From Candidatus Desulfosporosinus infrequens (GTDB lineage Bacteria; Bacillota; Desulfitobacteriia; Desulfitobacteriales; Desulfitobacteriaceae): a stretch of DNA of 32,424 nt. The stretch covers positions 4,780 to 37,203 of the forward strand of contig OMOF01000124.1 of NCBI GenBank assembly GCA_900290375.1, written 5' to 3'. Positions 1-7,394 of the stretch are shown in pieces. Both the position numbers and the translations under genes were made by a program. The notes under the pieces are model-generated. The model worked only from the letters and a program-made list of their open reading frames with translations, did not search any database and had not been told where the DNA came from. Positions within the stretch are counted from its first letter, which is position 1. Every line of letters starts with the position of its first letter.

Positions 1-288
1 AATCTCGATTAGTTTGGTGGGATTACTGTCTAGGTCCACCATGTTACCGGCTTCTTTGGCCGCTTGGGTGCCGCTGTTCATAGCCACACCTACATCCGAC
101 TGGGCCAAGGCTGGAGCATCGTTCGTTCCGTCGCCAGTCATTGCCACTAAGTGACCTTTGGCTTGATACTCCCTAATTAATTTTAACTTTTGTTCCGGTG
201 TTGCCTCGGCCAAAAAATCATCCACTCCGGCCTCGGCGGCAATAGCAGCTGCCGTTAAAGGATTATCTCCGGTAATCATGACCGTCTC
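1..288 (-). pseudogene. kdpB: KdpB (potassium-transporting P-type ATPase) fragment, 5'-truncated; continues beyond the window
   Basis: The minus strand reads an open KdpB-like segment from about 288 down to 1. It contains [20 protein letters not shown], then a hinge segment [13 protein letters not shown] and [19 protein letters not shown], all signatures of the KdpB P-domain. KdpB is the ATP-hydrolysing subunit of the high-affinity KdpFABC potassium pump. Everything N-terminal of TVMITGDN is absent: in this frame a TGA occurs at about 304-306, only a few codons upstream of the similarity. The DKTGT phosphorylation site, the nucleotide-binding domain and the first membrane helices are therefore missing, so it cannot be a working ATPase. 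The ATG at 277-279 overlaps the stop of the upstream ORF (ATGA), so a peptide could still be translated. The 3' part lies outside the window. Confidence 0.85.
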
Positions 289-662
289 ACTTCCTGATCG
301 TACTCAGTTCTATAAGTGGGTGTCCGGTTTTCTACTTCGGTGGAGGTAGACTCACCCACCGGAGCCTCGATGTTCGGCTTTAGCTGGACGAGTTCACTGA
401 AGTTATTGCCAAATTGGTTTATTTGCTTTTTATCGCTATTAAAGTAGATTACCTTTACTTTGTCTGGCAAATCACACCCTTGCCAATCCATTTCTATGCG
501 GTCATCGTTAGGGGCAGTCCGGTGATAAACATCTTCAAGGAATGCTAAAATCTTATCGGTTAGCATTTCCTTACCAACGGCAATCCTAACCCTTTCGATG
601 ATCTCAAAAATGGCAACTAATGAAACCCCTACGATGATCCCCTCTAATAAGTAGTTCAGCAT
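276..662 (-). CDS. Hypothetical 128-residue protein with an N-terminal membrane helix, fused in sequence to the kdpB remnant
   Basis: Not recognised. The ATG at 660-662 follows a good ribosome binding site (AAGGAGGA, about 6 nt upstream). Residues 5-20 ([16 protein letters not shown]) are hydrophobic and could form one membrane helix. The rest is polar and charged, with a Thr/Glu-rich C-terminus. The last few codons (ending VRRS) are read out of frame from DNA that in another frame is KdpB, so the natural C-terminus was probably lost at the deletion junction near 288-297. It may once have been the first gene of a kdp operon, since it has a promoter resembling that of kimA, but it is not similar to KdpF as far as I can tell. 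Protein function is unknown. Confidence 0.55.
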   Translation of the reverse strand: MLNYLLEGIIVGVSLVAIFEIIERVRIAVGKEMLTDKILAFLEDVYHRTAPNDDRIEMDWQGCDLPDKVKVIYFNSDKKQINQFGNNFSELVQLKPNIEAPVGESTSTEVENRTPTYRTEYDQEVRRS

Positions 663-772
663 GATTTGTCCTCCTTAGTTTTCCTCGTCTATTGGATAAT
701 CAACTAGAACTACCATTTTTCACTGTGCATAGTTTACCCTCCTTGGAAAGTGATTACTCTAAATGCACCCTT

Positions 773-839
773 ATTATAGAGCTGATACCCATTAAAACAG
801 TGTAAAATAAACAGTGCAAACCATAAAGAAAGAGTAAAG
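773..839 (-). promoter_or_regulatory. Candidate promoter and activator site for the kdp remnant
   Basis: On the minus strand a -10 like TATAAT lies at 778-773. There is no good -35. Instead CTTTAC (839-834) and CTTTATG (828-822) repeats lie about 45-60 nt upstream. A closely similar arrangement precedes kimA: GCA-N3-CTTATTATAGA on the plus strand is shared at both sites. E. coli KdpE recognises TTTATA-type direct repeats, so a KdpE-like activator is a reasonable inference. It is not proven here. Confidence 0.35.
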
Positions 840-867
840 ATTCTTCGGTCTAGTTCTGAACAATACG

Positions 868-896
868 GAAGCAGAGGGGACAGTTCCCTCTGCTTC
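868..896. repeat. REP-like palindrome (11-bp stem)
   Basis: GAAGCAGAGGG at 868-878 is the exact reverse complement of CCCTCTGCTTC at 886-896, with a 7-nt loop. It sits between the kdp promoter and the kimA terminator and has no T-run on either side. The GGGGACAGTTCCC-type core resembles interspersed palindromes often linked to REP-associated (Y1) transposases in Firmicutes; no transposase is in the window. Confidence 0.45.
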
Positions 897-972
897 TCGA
901 GGCGGTACCCCGGTCCTTTTATTATTCACTAATATGATGGCAAGGCATCGTGACGGCGAGAAGAGACCTTCC

Positions 973-1003
973 AGAAAGTATGTAACTGAAAGCTATACTT
1001 TCT
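973..1003. repeat. Inverted repeat, 9-bp arms
   Basis: AGAAAGTAT (973-981) and ATACTTTCT (995-1003) are perfect inverted repeats separated by 13 nt, immediately beyond the kimA terminator. No function is evident. The rest of the 378-nt gap 663-1040 holds the kdp promoter, the REP-like palindrome and the kimA terminator; no additional gene is seen. Confidence 0.35.
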
Positions 1004-1011
1004 GATAGTAC

Positions 1012-1035
1012 AAAAAAACCGGCTCAAAGCCGGTT
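1012..1035 (-). terminator. Intrinsic terminator of kimA
   Basis: On the minus strand AACCGGCT, a 3-nt loop and AGCCGGTT are followed by a run of T (plus-strand A at 1012-1018). It starts six nt downstream of the kimA stop codon, as expected for a Rho-independent terminator. Confidence 0.9.
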
Positions 1036-1040
1036 TTCTG

Positions 1041-2903
1041 CTATTTAGCAACAGTGGTATTCTCTTTCTTCCGTGGTTCACTTAGATGATAAGGAACACT
1101 TGCAATAACAAAACTTTTATTGAAAAATAACACTGATTTTAAGACAAAACCGGATTGGTTATGAAGAAAATACTGCCACCATTTGTGAGTTATAAATTCA
1201 GGGATCAGCACCATGATCAGTTCATGATGACTAGTGGATTTTTCGACCTCATCTAAGTAAGACAAGAGGGGGCCTAACATAGATCGATAAGGACTACAAA
1301 TCATCAATAACATATTATCAGGATAAAATTTATCCCATCTTGCTTTTAACCTTTCTGCTTTTTCATCATCTAATACTATATGCACTGCTGTTACGTCATT
1401 ACTAATTGAGAGAGCATACTCGATGGTATTCGCAACGACCCTAGTAAATGTGGCAACGGGTACAATAACTTTGATGTGTTCAGGATGTTCGAAGGTGTGA
1501 TCATCATCCACCCTTAACCTTTTAGCAATATCTACATAGTGTCTATGAATTTTCAGAAGTGTCATAACGATCAGTGGTATTAAAACTATAACGATCCAAG
1601 CACCGTGAATAAACTTTGTAGTTCCTAAGATTACTAGGACAAGTGCACTTAAGGTTGCACCAAATCCGTTAACCATAATATTGGTTCGCCAGCCCATTTC
1701 CCTTGACTTAAACCAATGAACCACCATTCCAATCTGAGATAAAGTAAAGGATAGAAAAACTCCTATAGCATAGAGCGGAATGAGATTATGTGTGTCTCCG
1801 TGGAAAACAACAAGCAATACTGCTGAAAGTATAGATAAGGTAACAATACCATTGGAAAAGACTAATTTATCACCACGTGCGGCATACTGCCGTGGTACAA
1901 ATCCGTCTTTAGCAATGAGGCTAAAGACTAACGGGAAATCGTTATAACTCGTGTTGGCTGCCAGGATAAGAATAGCAGCGGTACTTGCCTGTAATAAGTA
2001 GTAAAACCAGCCTTTACCTGTTAAGAGACGGGCAATTTGAGAGATGACAGTCTCATTCGTGTTGGGTGTAACGTGGAGGATCTGTGCTAAAAAGGTTGCT
2101 CCCCCGAAAAGAAAAACGATAATGATTCCCATAGCTATCAGAGTCTTGGCAGCGTTACGTGAACGAGGCTCTTTAAAATTTGGAACACCATTACTTATGG
2201 CCTCGACTCCTGTTAAAGCCGTACAACCTGAAGAAAATGCTTTGGCAAGAATCCAGAGGGTAATATACGATTGGGGGGCTGAACCCAATACAGGATTAAT
2301 CGGGGCTGAGGGAATCGGCAGCCCTAACGCATGTTTATAAATACCTATGGCAATTAAGGCAAGCAGCGAAAAAATAAAAATATATGTAGGTAAGGTAAAG
2401 ATAGTAGCCGCTTCCTTAATGCCCCTCAGATTTACAATCATTAACACAAGGACAAAAAACAAACATAAAGCTACCGTATGCGGGAGAAGACTGGGGAACG
2501 CCGAAGTAATAGCGGCTACTCCAGCTGCAATACTCACTGCGACAGTCAGTATATAGTCTAGCACTAGGGAAGACCCAGCCACCAACCCAGGAATTTGTCC
2601 TAAATTATCTTTGGCGACAATATAGGCTCCTCCCCCTGATGGATAGGCAGAAATAGTTTTGCGATAGGACATAATTAGCGAAGCTAAAAGTAAGAGAATT
2701 ATTCCAGCAATGGGCAACGAAAAAGACAACGCAAAAGCCCCTAGGGGTGCTAGAACCCAGAGTATTTCTTCCGTAGCATAAGCCACTGAGGATAGGGCAT
2801 CGGAGGAATACACAGCTAGGGCTTTAATTTTAGTCAGTTTCTCGTGGACAAGTAATGAATTATGCAGTGGTTTACCGATTAAGAGGTTTTTAAGACGAAA
2901 CAT
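1041..2903 (-). CDS. kimA: KimA-type high-affinity potassium uptake transporter (APC superfamily)
   Basis: A 620-residue polytopic membrane protein that imports potassium, probably with protons, like B. subtilis KimA (YdaO). The N-terminus (FRLKNLLIGKPL, then KLTKIKALAVYSSDALSSVAYATEEIL) and SYRKTISAYPSGGGAYIVAKDNLG match the KimA family closely. About twelve hydrophobic segments fill the first ~460 residues. The last ~150 residues form the soluble domain that binds c-di-AMP in KimA, ending FVIASVPYHLS. The start chosen is the ATG at 2901-2903, because AAAGGGGATCAAC precedes it; an in-frame start 48 nt further upstream has no such site. It is monocistronic, with its own terminator. No c-di-AMP riboswitch is visible upstream, so control may be through the promoter described at 3025-3102 and by c-di-AMP on the protein. 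It lies next to a decayed kdp locus. Confidence 0.9.
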   Translation of the reverse strand: MFRLKNLLIGKPLHNSLLVHEKLTKIKALAVYSSDALSSVAYATEEILWVLAPLGAFALSFSLPIAGIILLLLASLIMSYRKTISAYPSGGGAYIVAKDNLGQIPGLVAGSSLVLDYILTVAVSIAAGVAAITSAFPSLLPHTVALCLFFVLVLMIVNLRGIKEAATIFTLPTYIFIFSLLALIAIGIYKHALGLPIPSAPINPVLGSAPQSYITLWILAKAFSSGCTALTGVEAISNGVPNFKEPRSRNAAKTLIAMGIIIVFLFGGATFLAQILHVTPNTNETVISQIARLLTGKGWFYYLLQASTAAILILAANTSYNDFPLVFSLIAKDGFVPRQYAARGDKLVFSNGIVTLSILSAVLLVVFHGDTHNLIPLYAIGVFLSFTLSQIGMVVHWFKSREMGWRTNIMVNGFGATLSALVLVILGTTKFIHGAWIVIVLIPLIVMTLLKIHRHYVDIAKRLRVDDDHTFEHPEHIKVIVPVATFTRVVANTIEYALSISNDVTAVHIVLDDEKAERLKARWDKFYPDNMLLMICSPYRSMLGPLLSYLDEVEKSTSHHELIMVLIPEFITHKWWQYFLHNQSGFVLKSVLFFNKSFVIASVPYHLSEPRKKENTTVAK

Positions 2904-3024
2904 GTTGATCCCCTTTCGTATTTTTGACGAGATTTGTTGAATACTGAGCACAGTAAACTCTTTTTACTGCCAAAACTTACTCTAGCTTACCCAATAAAAG
3001 ACTATTTACTTCTAACGCAAACTT

Positions 3025-3102
3025 ATTATAGATCCATCGCAGATCCAATGCACATAAAATCTCCATAAAGAACAAGGTAAATAACGTAAAGAAAACATAA
3101 AG
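3025..3102 (-). promoter_or_regulatory. Candidate promoter and activator repeats of kimA
   Basis: On the minus strand a -10 TATAAT lies at 3030-3025. CTTTATG occurs at 3102-3096 and 3070-3064 and CTTTAC at 3091-3086. The same hexamer/heptamer types and nearly the same -10 context occur upstream of the kdp remnant (773-839). The similarity suggests a shared potassium-responsive regulator such as KdpE. The rest of 2904-3270 shows no gene. Confidence 0.35.
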
Positions 3103-3271
3103 AATTTTATGAATTAGTCAGAAAAATCCGATTATTTATTAAAGTCAAAGGGAAACGCTCTAGACGTTTTGGTTATTTTTCTCGATTACGTCCATGGAGA
3201 TGTTCTGGAAGAGCAATTTGCATTTATTGACTATTGACACTTGTGGTGTCTATTAAAAATAAAAAGATACA

Positions 3272-3325
3272 AGGCGAAAGCCGTTTTTTCCTTAGAGTAG
3301 AGTAAGAAAAAAACGGCTTTCGCCT
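3272..3325 (-). terminator. Large inverted repeat, probable terminator of the QueG-like gene
   Basis: AGGCGAAAGCCGTTTTTT (3272-3289) and its exact reverse complement (3308-3325) form an 18-bp stem with an 18-nt loop. Read on the minus strand, the stem is followed by T-rich sequence (3270-3245), fitting a terminator for the gene ending at 3501. The arms also contain GGC-GAAA-GCC tetraloop hairpins. The region 3326-3500 shows no gene or recognisable signal. Confidence 0.55.
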
Positions 3326-3500
3326 CCATGAGATGTCCTAGTGTACATTTCTGTTAAATTTTTAATAGGACCCTTCTAACGAAAAACGAAAATAAAATTA
3401 CAAATCAAAGACAGTGTCTAAATTTATGACAAGATCCGGGAAAATTGACACCATAACCTCGGCAGTCTCTGTATACAACTCCGGCCTACCATATCGGTGG

Positions 3501-4625
3501 TTATCCTGTAGATAAAGCTTGTCGAATCTCTTCTTTTACAGCTTCAGATGTTTCCTTGCCAAGCTTATCTTCGAGCACTTGTTTGGCTGATCTAACGCCA
3601 ATTTTCCCTAATGCCCATGCTGCGTTGCCACGTACTAACTCTTCTGGATCATCCATGGCAAAGGCCAGATCAGGAACAAATGCCGGGTCTCTAAGATTAC
3701 CAAGCGCAATGGCAGCATTACGCTGAAAGTATTTTCTCTCTTTTATATAGTTGAACAACAAGGGCCGTACTCTGGTGTCATAAAACTCATCTGTCATGTT
3801 AAGCACTTGAGAGAGACTGAAATCCTGAGCGACTTTCACCAAATACTCATCCTCCGGCAGTATACTTTTTAACCGTTCTTGGTTGAGGGGGCATACATCC
3901 TGGCAAATGTCGCAGCCTTGAATCTTTGTCCCCATCTTTTCACGAATTTCAGGCTGGATGTAGCTACCGGCCATACCTTCTTGAGTTAAGAAGGTATGGA
4001 AAGCGATACAGCGGAGGGGATTTATTTTATGAGGTTCATAGATCGCTTTTGTCGGACATGCTTTCATGCAGGCAGTACATCCTACCGGACATACCTCCTT
4101 CCTAGTGGGATTGTCGTATTCAAGTTCTCTGTCCACTATGAAGGATTTTAGGTAGATAAAGGACCCGATCCCTTCAGCATAGGCAAAACCATTTCTGCCG
4201 TAATTGGTTACACCAGCCTTAGCCGCAACTACTCTTTCCGGCAAGGCAATTTTTTCGCCCACTTCGCAACTAAGTTTACGTAAAAATGTTCGCATTAACT
4301 CAGGTCTGGCACCATTGATATATTCAGGTGGCGGATCATAACTTCTTGCTTGATAAACCCGTCCAATTTTATTGGTCAGTTCCTTGGGGAAGCTTTTCTG
4401 CGCATAATCATAGACTGTCGTTATGATTGATTTTGCATTCGGCATCAGAGATTTGAGATCTGCAATGGCCAGCGGACGGTAAGGAGATTTCACATAAAAA
4501 TCATACATTTCGTTTCGCTTCGTTAAATCGTCAATGTATTCAGGAAAGTTCTCGGCAGGAATAATCCCGATTTTGCTATACCCAATATTTAAAGCATATT
4601 CTTTAATCTGTGATGTAAGTGACAT
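3501..4625 (-). CDS. QueG-like protein with two [4Fe-4S] clusters and C-terminal HEAT repeats
   Basis: 374 residues in the layout of epoxyqueuosine reductase (QueG): an N-terminal cobalamin-binding-type domain (about 1-175), a double [4Fe-4S] cluster domain (GCTACMKACP at 182-191, RCIAF at 205, GCDICQDVCP at 237-246) and HEAT-like repeats from about 300 (RNAAIALGNL, RGNAAWALGKIG). QueG uses cobalamin to complete the queuosine tRNA modification. Here, however, the segment aligned by eye with the catalytic-Asp region of QueG reads EKIALPERVVAAKAG, and the conserved Asp is not apparent. It may be a paralogue acting on another substrate. The ATG at 4623-4625 is chosen because AAGGAGG lies just upstream; an upstream in-frame start would use that site as coding sequence. 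It lies 65 nt downstream of a MarR gene and shares an operator-like sequence with it. Confidence 0.75.
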   Translation of the reverse strand: MSLTSQIKEYALNIGYSKIGIIPAENFPEYIDDLTKRNEMYDFYVKSPYRPLAIADLKSLMPNAKSIITTVYDYAQKSFPKELTNKIGRVYQARSYDPPPEYINGARPELMRTFLRKLSCEVGEKIALPERVVAAKAGVTNYGRNGFAYAEGIGSFIYLKSFIVDRELEYDNPTRKEVCPVGCTACMKACPTKAIYEPHKINPLRCIAFHTFLTQEGMAGSYIQPEIREKMGTKIQGCDICQDVCPLNQERLKSILPEDEYLVKVAQDFSLSQVLNMTDEFYDTRVRPLLFNYIKERKYFQRNAAIALGNLRDPAFVPDLAFAMDDPEELVRGNAAWALGKIGVRSAKQVLEDKLGKETSEAVKEEIRQALSTG

Positions 4626-4660
4626 AGTCTTTCCTCCTTGTTCCAATCTGCTTGATCAAC

Positions 4661-4672
4661 GTGTATATGCAC
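4661..4672. promoter_or_regulatory. Operator-like 12-mer between marR and the QueG-like gene
   Basis: GTGTATATGCAC lies 36 nt upstream of the QueG-like start. The identical 12-mer lies upstream of marR at 5239-5250. It is quasi-palindromic (GTG-N-ATAT-N-CAC), of the kind MarR dimers bind. That MarR binds it is inference. Confidence 0.45.
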
Positions 4673-4690
4673 CATTTGCTTAATGCAGAA

Positions 4691-5134
4691 TCACGGTATC
4701 AGCGCTTCCAGTTTCGAAAGCAATACCTCTAAAGTCGCTAATTCTGCTTCTCCCATATATTCCTTTAGTGATGCTTGTGCCACACACCATAGTGTCCCAG
4801 CCTTGAGCAACGAGATTCTTCCAGCTTCGGTGAGTACCACGTGCTTGGAGCGTGGATCATCTCCAGAATTAACTGCTATTAGACCGACATCTATTAATGG
4901 CTTCATATTTCGGTTCAGGGTAGTTCTGTCAATCCGCATGGTTTTGGCCAGCTCACTGATCGTAACAGGCTCCACTAGTTCAAGATTCCTCAATAACGAA
5001 TACTGCGTTACCTTAAGATCGCTTGGTTCCAGAACAGTTTCGTAAAATTGCGTTACCGCCCGAGAAGCTCGCCTTATATTCAAACAGTGACAAGGACTAG
5101 TAAGCTTAGGATAGCTTACTAAAAGATGGTTCAT
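4691..5134 (-). CDS. MarR-family transcriptional regulator
   Basis: 147 residues, a usual MarR length. The winged helix-turn-helix is clear: VTISELAKTMRIDRTTLNRNM (helices 3-4), then LIAVNSGDDPRSKHVVLTEAG with the DxR wing. An N-terminal Cys pair (CHC) precedes the first helix and could be redox-active; that is speculation. The ATG at 5132-5134 is chosen because AAGGAGATAAAGTA precedes it; an upstream in-frame start at 5152 would place that site inside the gene. It lies just upstream of the QueG-like gene in the same direction. An operator-like 12-mer occurs in its own promoter and in front of the next gene, so autoregulation plus control of the QueG-like gene is likely. The ligand is unknown. 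Confidence 0.85.
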   Translation of the reverse strand: MNHLLVSYPKLTSPCHCLNIRRASRAVTQFYETVLEPSDLKVTQYSLLRNLELVEPVTISELAKTMRIDRTTLNRNMKPLIDVGLIAVNSGDDPRSKHVVLTEAGRISLLKAGTLWCVAQASLKEYMGEAELATLEVLLSKLEALIP

Positions 5135-5234
5135 TACTTTATCTCCTTTCAATGGAATATTTGAATGTATTTGAAAATGGTTTCACATAACTAGCAATTA
5201 TAAAATTATGAATATACATAAGGGGAGAGATTAT

Positions 5235-5254
5235 ATATGTGTATATGCACATAC
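5235..5254. promoter_or_regulatory. Operator-like palindrome upstream of marR
   Basis: TATGTG-TATATG-CACATA contains the same GTGTATATGCAC (5239-5250) found at 4661-4672. It lies about 100 nt upstream of the marR start in an AT-rich promoter region (5153-5304) with no other gene. The repeat in both leader regions is seen directly; MarR binding is inferred. Confidence 0.45.
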
Positions 5255-5304
5255 GTGTCGCGGTCTTATTGTAATAGAAACCTGTGGACTTGTCAAGAAT
5301 CGAT

Positions 5305-5334
5305 TAAAAAAGAGGAGCAATTATTGCTCCTCTT
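5305..5334 (-). terminator. Terminator of the cobalamin operon, overlapping the cobD stop
   Basis: On the minus strand AAGAGGAGCAA and TTGCTCCTCTT form an 11-bp stem and are followed by six T (5310-5305). The 3-nt loop (5321-5323) is exactly the cobD TAA stop codon, so the final codons EEQ form the 5' arm of the stem. Confidence 0.9.
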
Positions 5335-6472
5335 GAAAATAGAAAGTTTTTAAACCCTTAATGAGCTGTTGCATGACTAAAATATCTTTAATGGCCACCC
5401 GAATAAAATCACCTGGAAGACCGGTAAAGCTGGCACAATCACGTACCAGAATCCCAAGACGTCCCAAATGTTGGATCAAGTCTTGGGATGAATGGTTCAA
5501 GATCTCGATCAAAGCAAAATTAACAGAGGTTGAGCAAAGACGAAGATTCGAGAAATCACAGAGTGCAAATTCTTTGTAGAAATAGGATCTGCTCTCCGCC
5601 AATTTTGCCCGAACCTCCTCCGAATACCTCAAGTCCAGAAGTGCTGCGATTCCGGCATGTTGAGCCAGAACATTCACAGACCAAGGATCGCGATAGCGCT
5701 CGAAGAGCGCAAGCAAGGATTCATGCGCAAAGACAGTACCCAAACGCAACCCCGGTAAACTGTAAAACTTCGTTAAGGAGTATAAAACAAGGAGGTGATC
5801 GTTGGCCTCTAGATAAGTACGAGTTGACTTACGTGACTCATCCGGTAGAAAATCCAAGAAAGACTCATCGAACAGAATTCGACAACCTAATTCTTTGGTT
5901 AAGCGTAGGATTCGTTCAAAAGTCTTTTTTTCCAGCACACTCCCGGTCGGGTTATGGGGGGAGCAAAGAAAGAGCAATTCACACCCTGCAAGGAGTTCCC
6001 GCCATATCCGATCTACTCTTATGTCTCTTTCGGTTTCAGTTTCGGGTCCTCGAGCGGATTTATCGGATACGCTTTCTCCTTCTATTCGATTAAATTTAGC
6101 CCAACCTTCCGAGCCCAGTGGGATATAGCTCACATCAGATCCTATCGCACGCGCGGCCCGTTCATATTCACTAAACGTGGGAACTGGAATCGCTACTTTT
6201 TTTGGTTTTAACGCTTGAACAATTGTAAAAATTAATTCACCGGCACCGTTACCGACCATGATCATTTCGGTAGGTAGACCCAAATGACCGGCAAGCGTCT
6301 TTCTTAAGGCTTGACTCTCAGGGTCTGGGTAATGCACTATCTCTGACATACCCAGTTGCAAGGCCTCCCAAACCCCTGCCGGCGGCCCAAAAGGATTGAT
6401 ATTGGCGGACAGGTCAATAAATGAAGTCAAGTTATACAATTCTTGGGCTTTCCGTAAATTTCCACCGTGCAT
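5321..6472 (-). CDS. cobD: CobD, L-threonine-O-3-phosphate decarboxylase (PLP enzyme)
   Basis: 383 residues, class I/II aminotransferase fold. It decarboxylates L-threonine phosphate to (R)-1-amino-2-propanol O-phosphate, the linker CbiB adds to cobyric acid. The start MHGGNLRKA, the glycine motif GNGAGELI, LFDESFLDFLPDE and the Schiff-base lysine in YSLTKFYSLPGLRLG match CobD. Histidinol-phosphate aminotransferase is the main alternative by sequence, but the PduX gene directly upstream makes CobD far more likely. The ATG at 6470-6472 is preferred: GGGGTGA precedes it, the family starts MHGG, and it lies 4 nt after the PduX stop. An upstream in-frame ATG (6487) would overlap pduX. It is the last gene of the operon. 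Confidence 0.9.
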   Translation of the reverse strand: MHGGNLRKAQELYNLTSFIDLSANINPFGPPAGVWEALQLGMSEIVHYPDPESQALRKTLAGHLGLPTEMIMVGNGAGELIFTIVQALKPKKVAIPVPTFSEYERAARAIGSDVSYIPLGSEGWAKFNRIEGESVSDKSARGPETETERDIRVDRIWRELLAGCELLFLCSPHNPTGSVLEKKTFERILRLTKELGCRILFDESFLDFLPDESRKSTRTYLEANDHLLVLYSLTKFYSLPGLRLGTVFAHESLLALFERYRDPWSVNVLAQHAGIAALLDLRYSEEVRAKLAESRSYFYKEFALCDFSNLRLCSTSVNFALIEILNHSSQDLIQHLGRLGILVRDCASFTGLPGDFIRVAIKDILVMQQLIKGLKTFYFQEEQ

Positions 6473-6476
6473 AGTT

Positions 6477-7394
6477 TCACCCCGCATTTTCAGATAATTT
6501 TAATTTAGATGCCAAGATTCCTCCGCAATGACTGTTAAAGAGATCAAGGTACACCGGGGTAAATCGTTGCTGCGCCTCAAGTCGTAAGTTTTTGCCTATC
6601 TCCCGACTGGAAAAGCCGTCTAGTGGAAATACTCCAGCCAGCAGTGTACCGCTATGGGCAGTAACCACGCCTAGCCCGCCTTGTTGACGAACCCAGGCCA
6701 AGAAGGGTTCAAACAATGCTTTAGGGTTTATCTCTAGATTACACCGGGCACTGATTGTCCCGGCAGCCGCCAATTTTTCCAAATCAGCTTGCTCTATTCC
6801 TTCACGAGCTAATCTATAAGCTCTCTCAATTTCACCTTCATAAAGCCGATAATGTTCCGCTAAACCAGGTCGGGCATTAAACACCCTGGTATCGATTGTT
6901 CCACCCCAATCTAGGGCAAGAAACAGGGCAGGGACCGAAGATCCCAGTAAGCGATGGCTATGGCCCTGAACATGGTCGATCTCAGTGATGCCTGGGAACA
7001 TCACGCTGTCGCTCGGTTCAATCCGTAAAGCAAATTGCGCCAAGCGTTCTGGGACGGGATCCTCGCCAAGAGCAATTAGAGTAGCTGCCGCCACAGCAGT
7101 AATGTCGGCCGTTGAACTCGCCATACCTTTCCCTTCCGGAAGTTGCTGGATAAATTCCACCTTGCCACTCAAGGTCGGTAGACCAAGGCTCTCTTTGAGC
7201 AATTGCAAGACTTGGAGAGCTTTTGTTTTGCCCGGAGGAAGATCCCAGCCATTAGCGTCAAAGCTCAACGTCACCCTAACCTCAGAAAATCGGTCAATGG
7301 GACAATCTACCAAAAATGGAACTCCTCGGCGAGCCCCTTGTACCCATTCTCCACATGTTCCCGGACACCGGGCCAACCCAACCGCGAAATCCAT
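6477..7394 (-). CDS. pduX: PduX-like L-threonine kinase (GHMP kinase family)
   Basis: 305 residues. It phosphorylates L-threonine to L-threonine O-3-phosphate, the substrate of CobD. Residues 10-20 (CPGTCGEWVQG) are the PduX N-terminal signature and 86-97 (PEGKGMASSTAD) form the GHMP ATP-binding loop. The start ATG shares one base with the cobO stop (TAATG), so translation is coupled. The placement between cobO and cobD agrees with a role in making the aminopropanol arm of cobalamin. A generic GHMP kinase is the alternative, but the motif and context make PduX well supported. Confidence 0.88.
   Translation of the reverse strand: MDFAVGLARCPGTCGEWVQGARRGVPFLVDCPIDRFSEVRVTLSFDANGWDLPPGKTKALQVLQLLKESLGLPTLSGKVEFIQQLPEGKGMASSTADITAVAAATLIALGEDPVPERLAQFALRIEPSDSVMFPGITEIDHVQGHSHRLLGSSVPALFLALDWGGTIDTRVFNARPGLAEHYRLYEGEIERAYRLAREGIEQADLEKLAAAGTISARCNLEINPKALFEPFLAWVRQQGGLGVVTAHSGTLLAGVFPLDGFSSREIGKNLRLEAQQRFTPVYLDLFNSHCGGILASKLKLSENAG

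Noticed and set aside
2904..3270. c-di-AMP (ydaO) riboswitch upstream of kimA
   Set aside because: The conserved core elements of that riboswitch are not visible on the minus strand.
3326..3500. Possible mobile-element remnant downstream of the QueG-like gene
   Set aside because: No terminal repeats or coding remains could be identified.
5530..6093. Long plus-strand ORF opposite cobD
   Set aside because: It is antisense to a clear CobD with all motifs, has no ribosome binding site, and encodes no recognisable protein.
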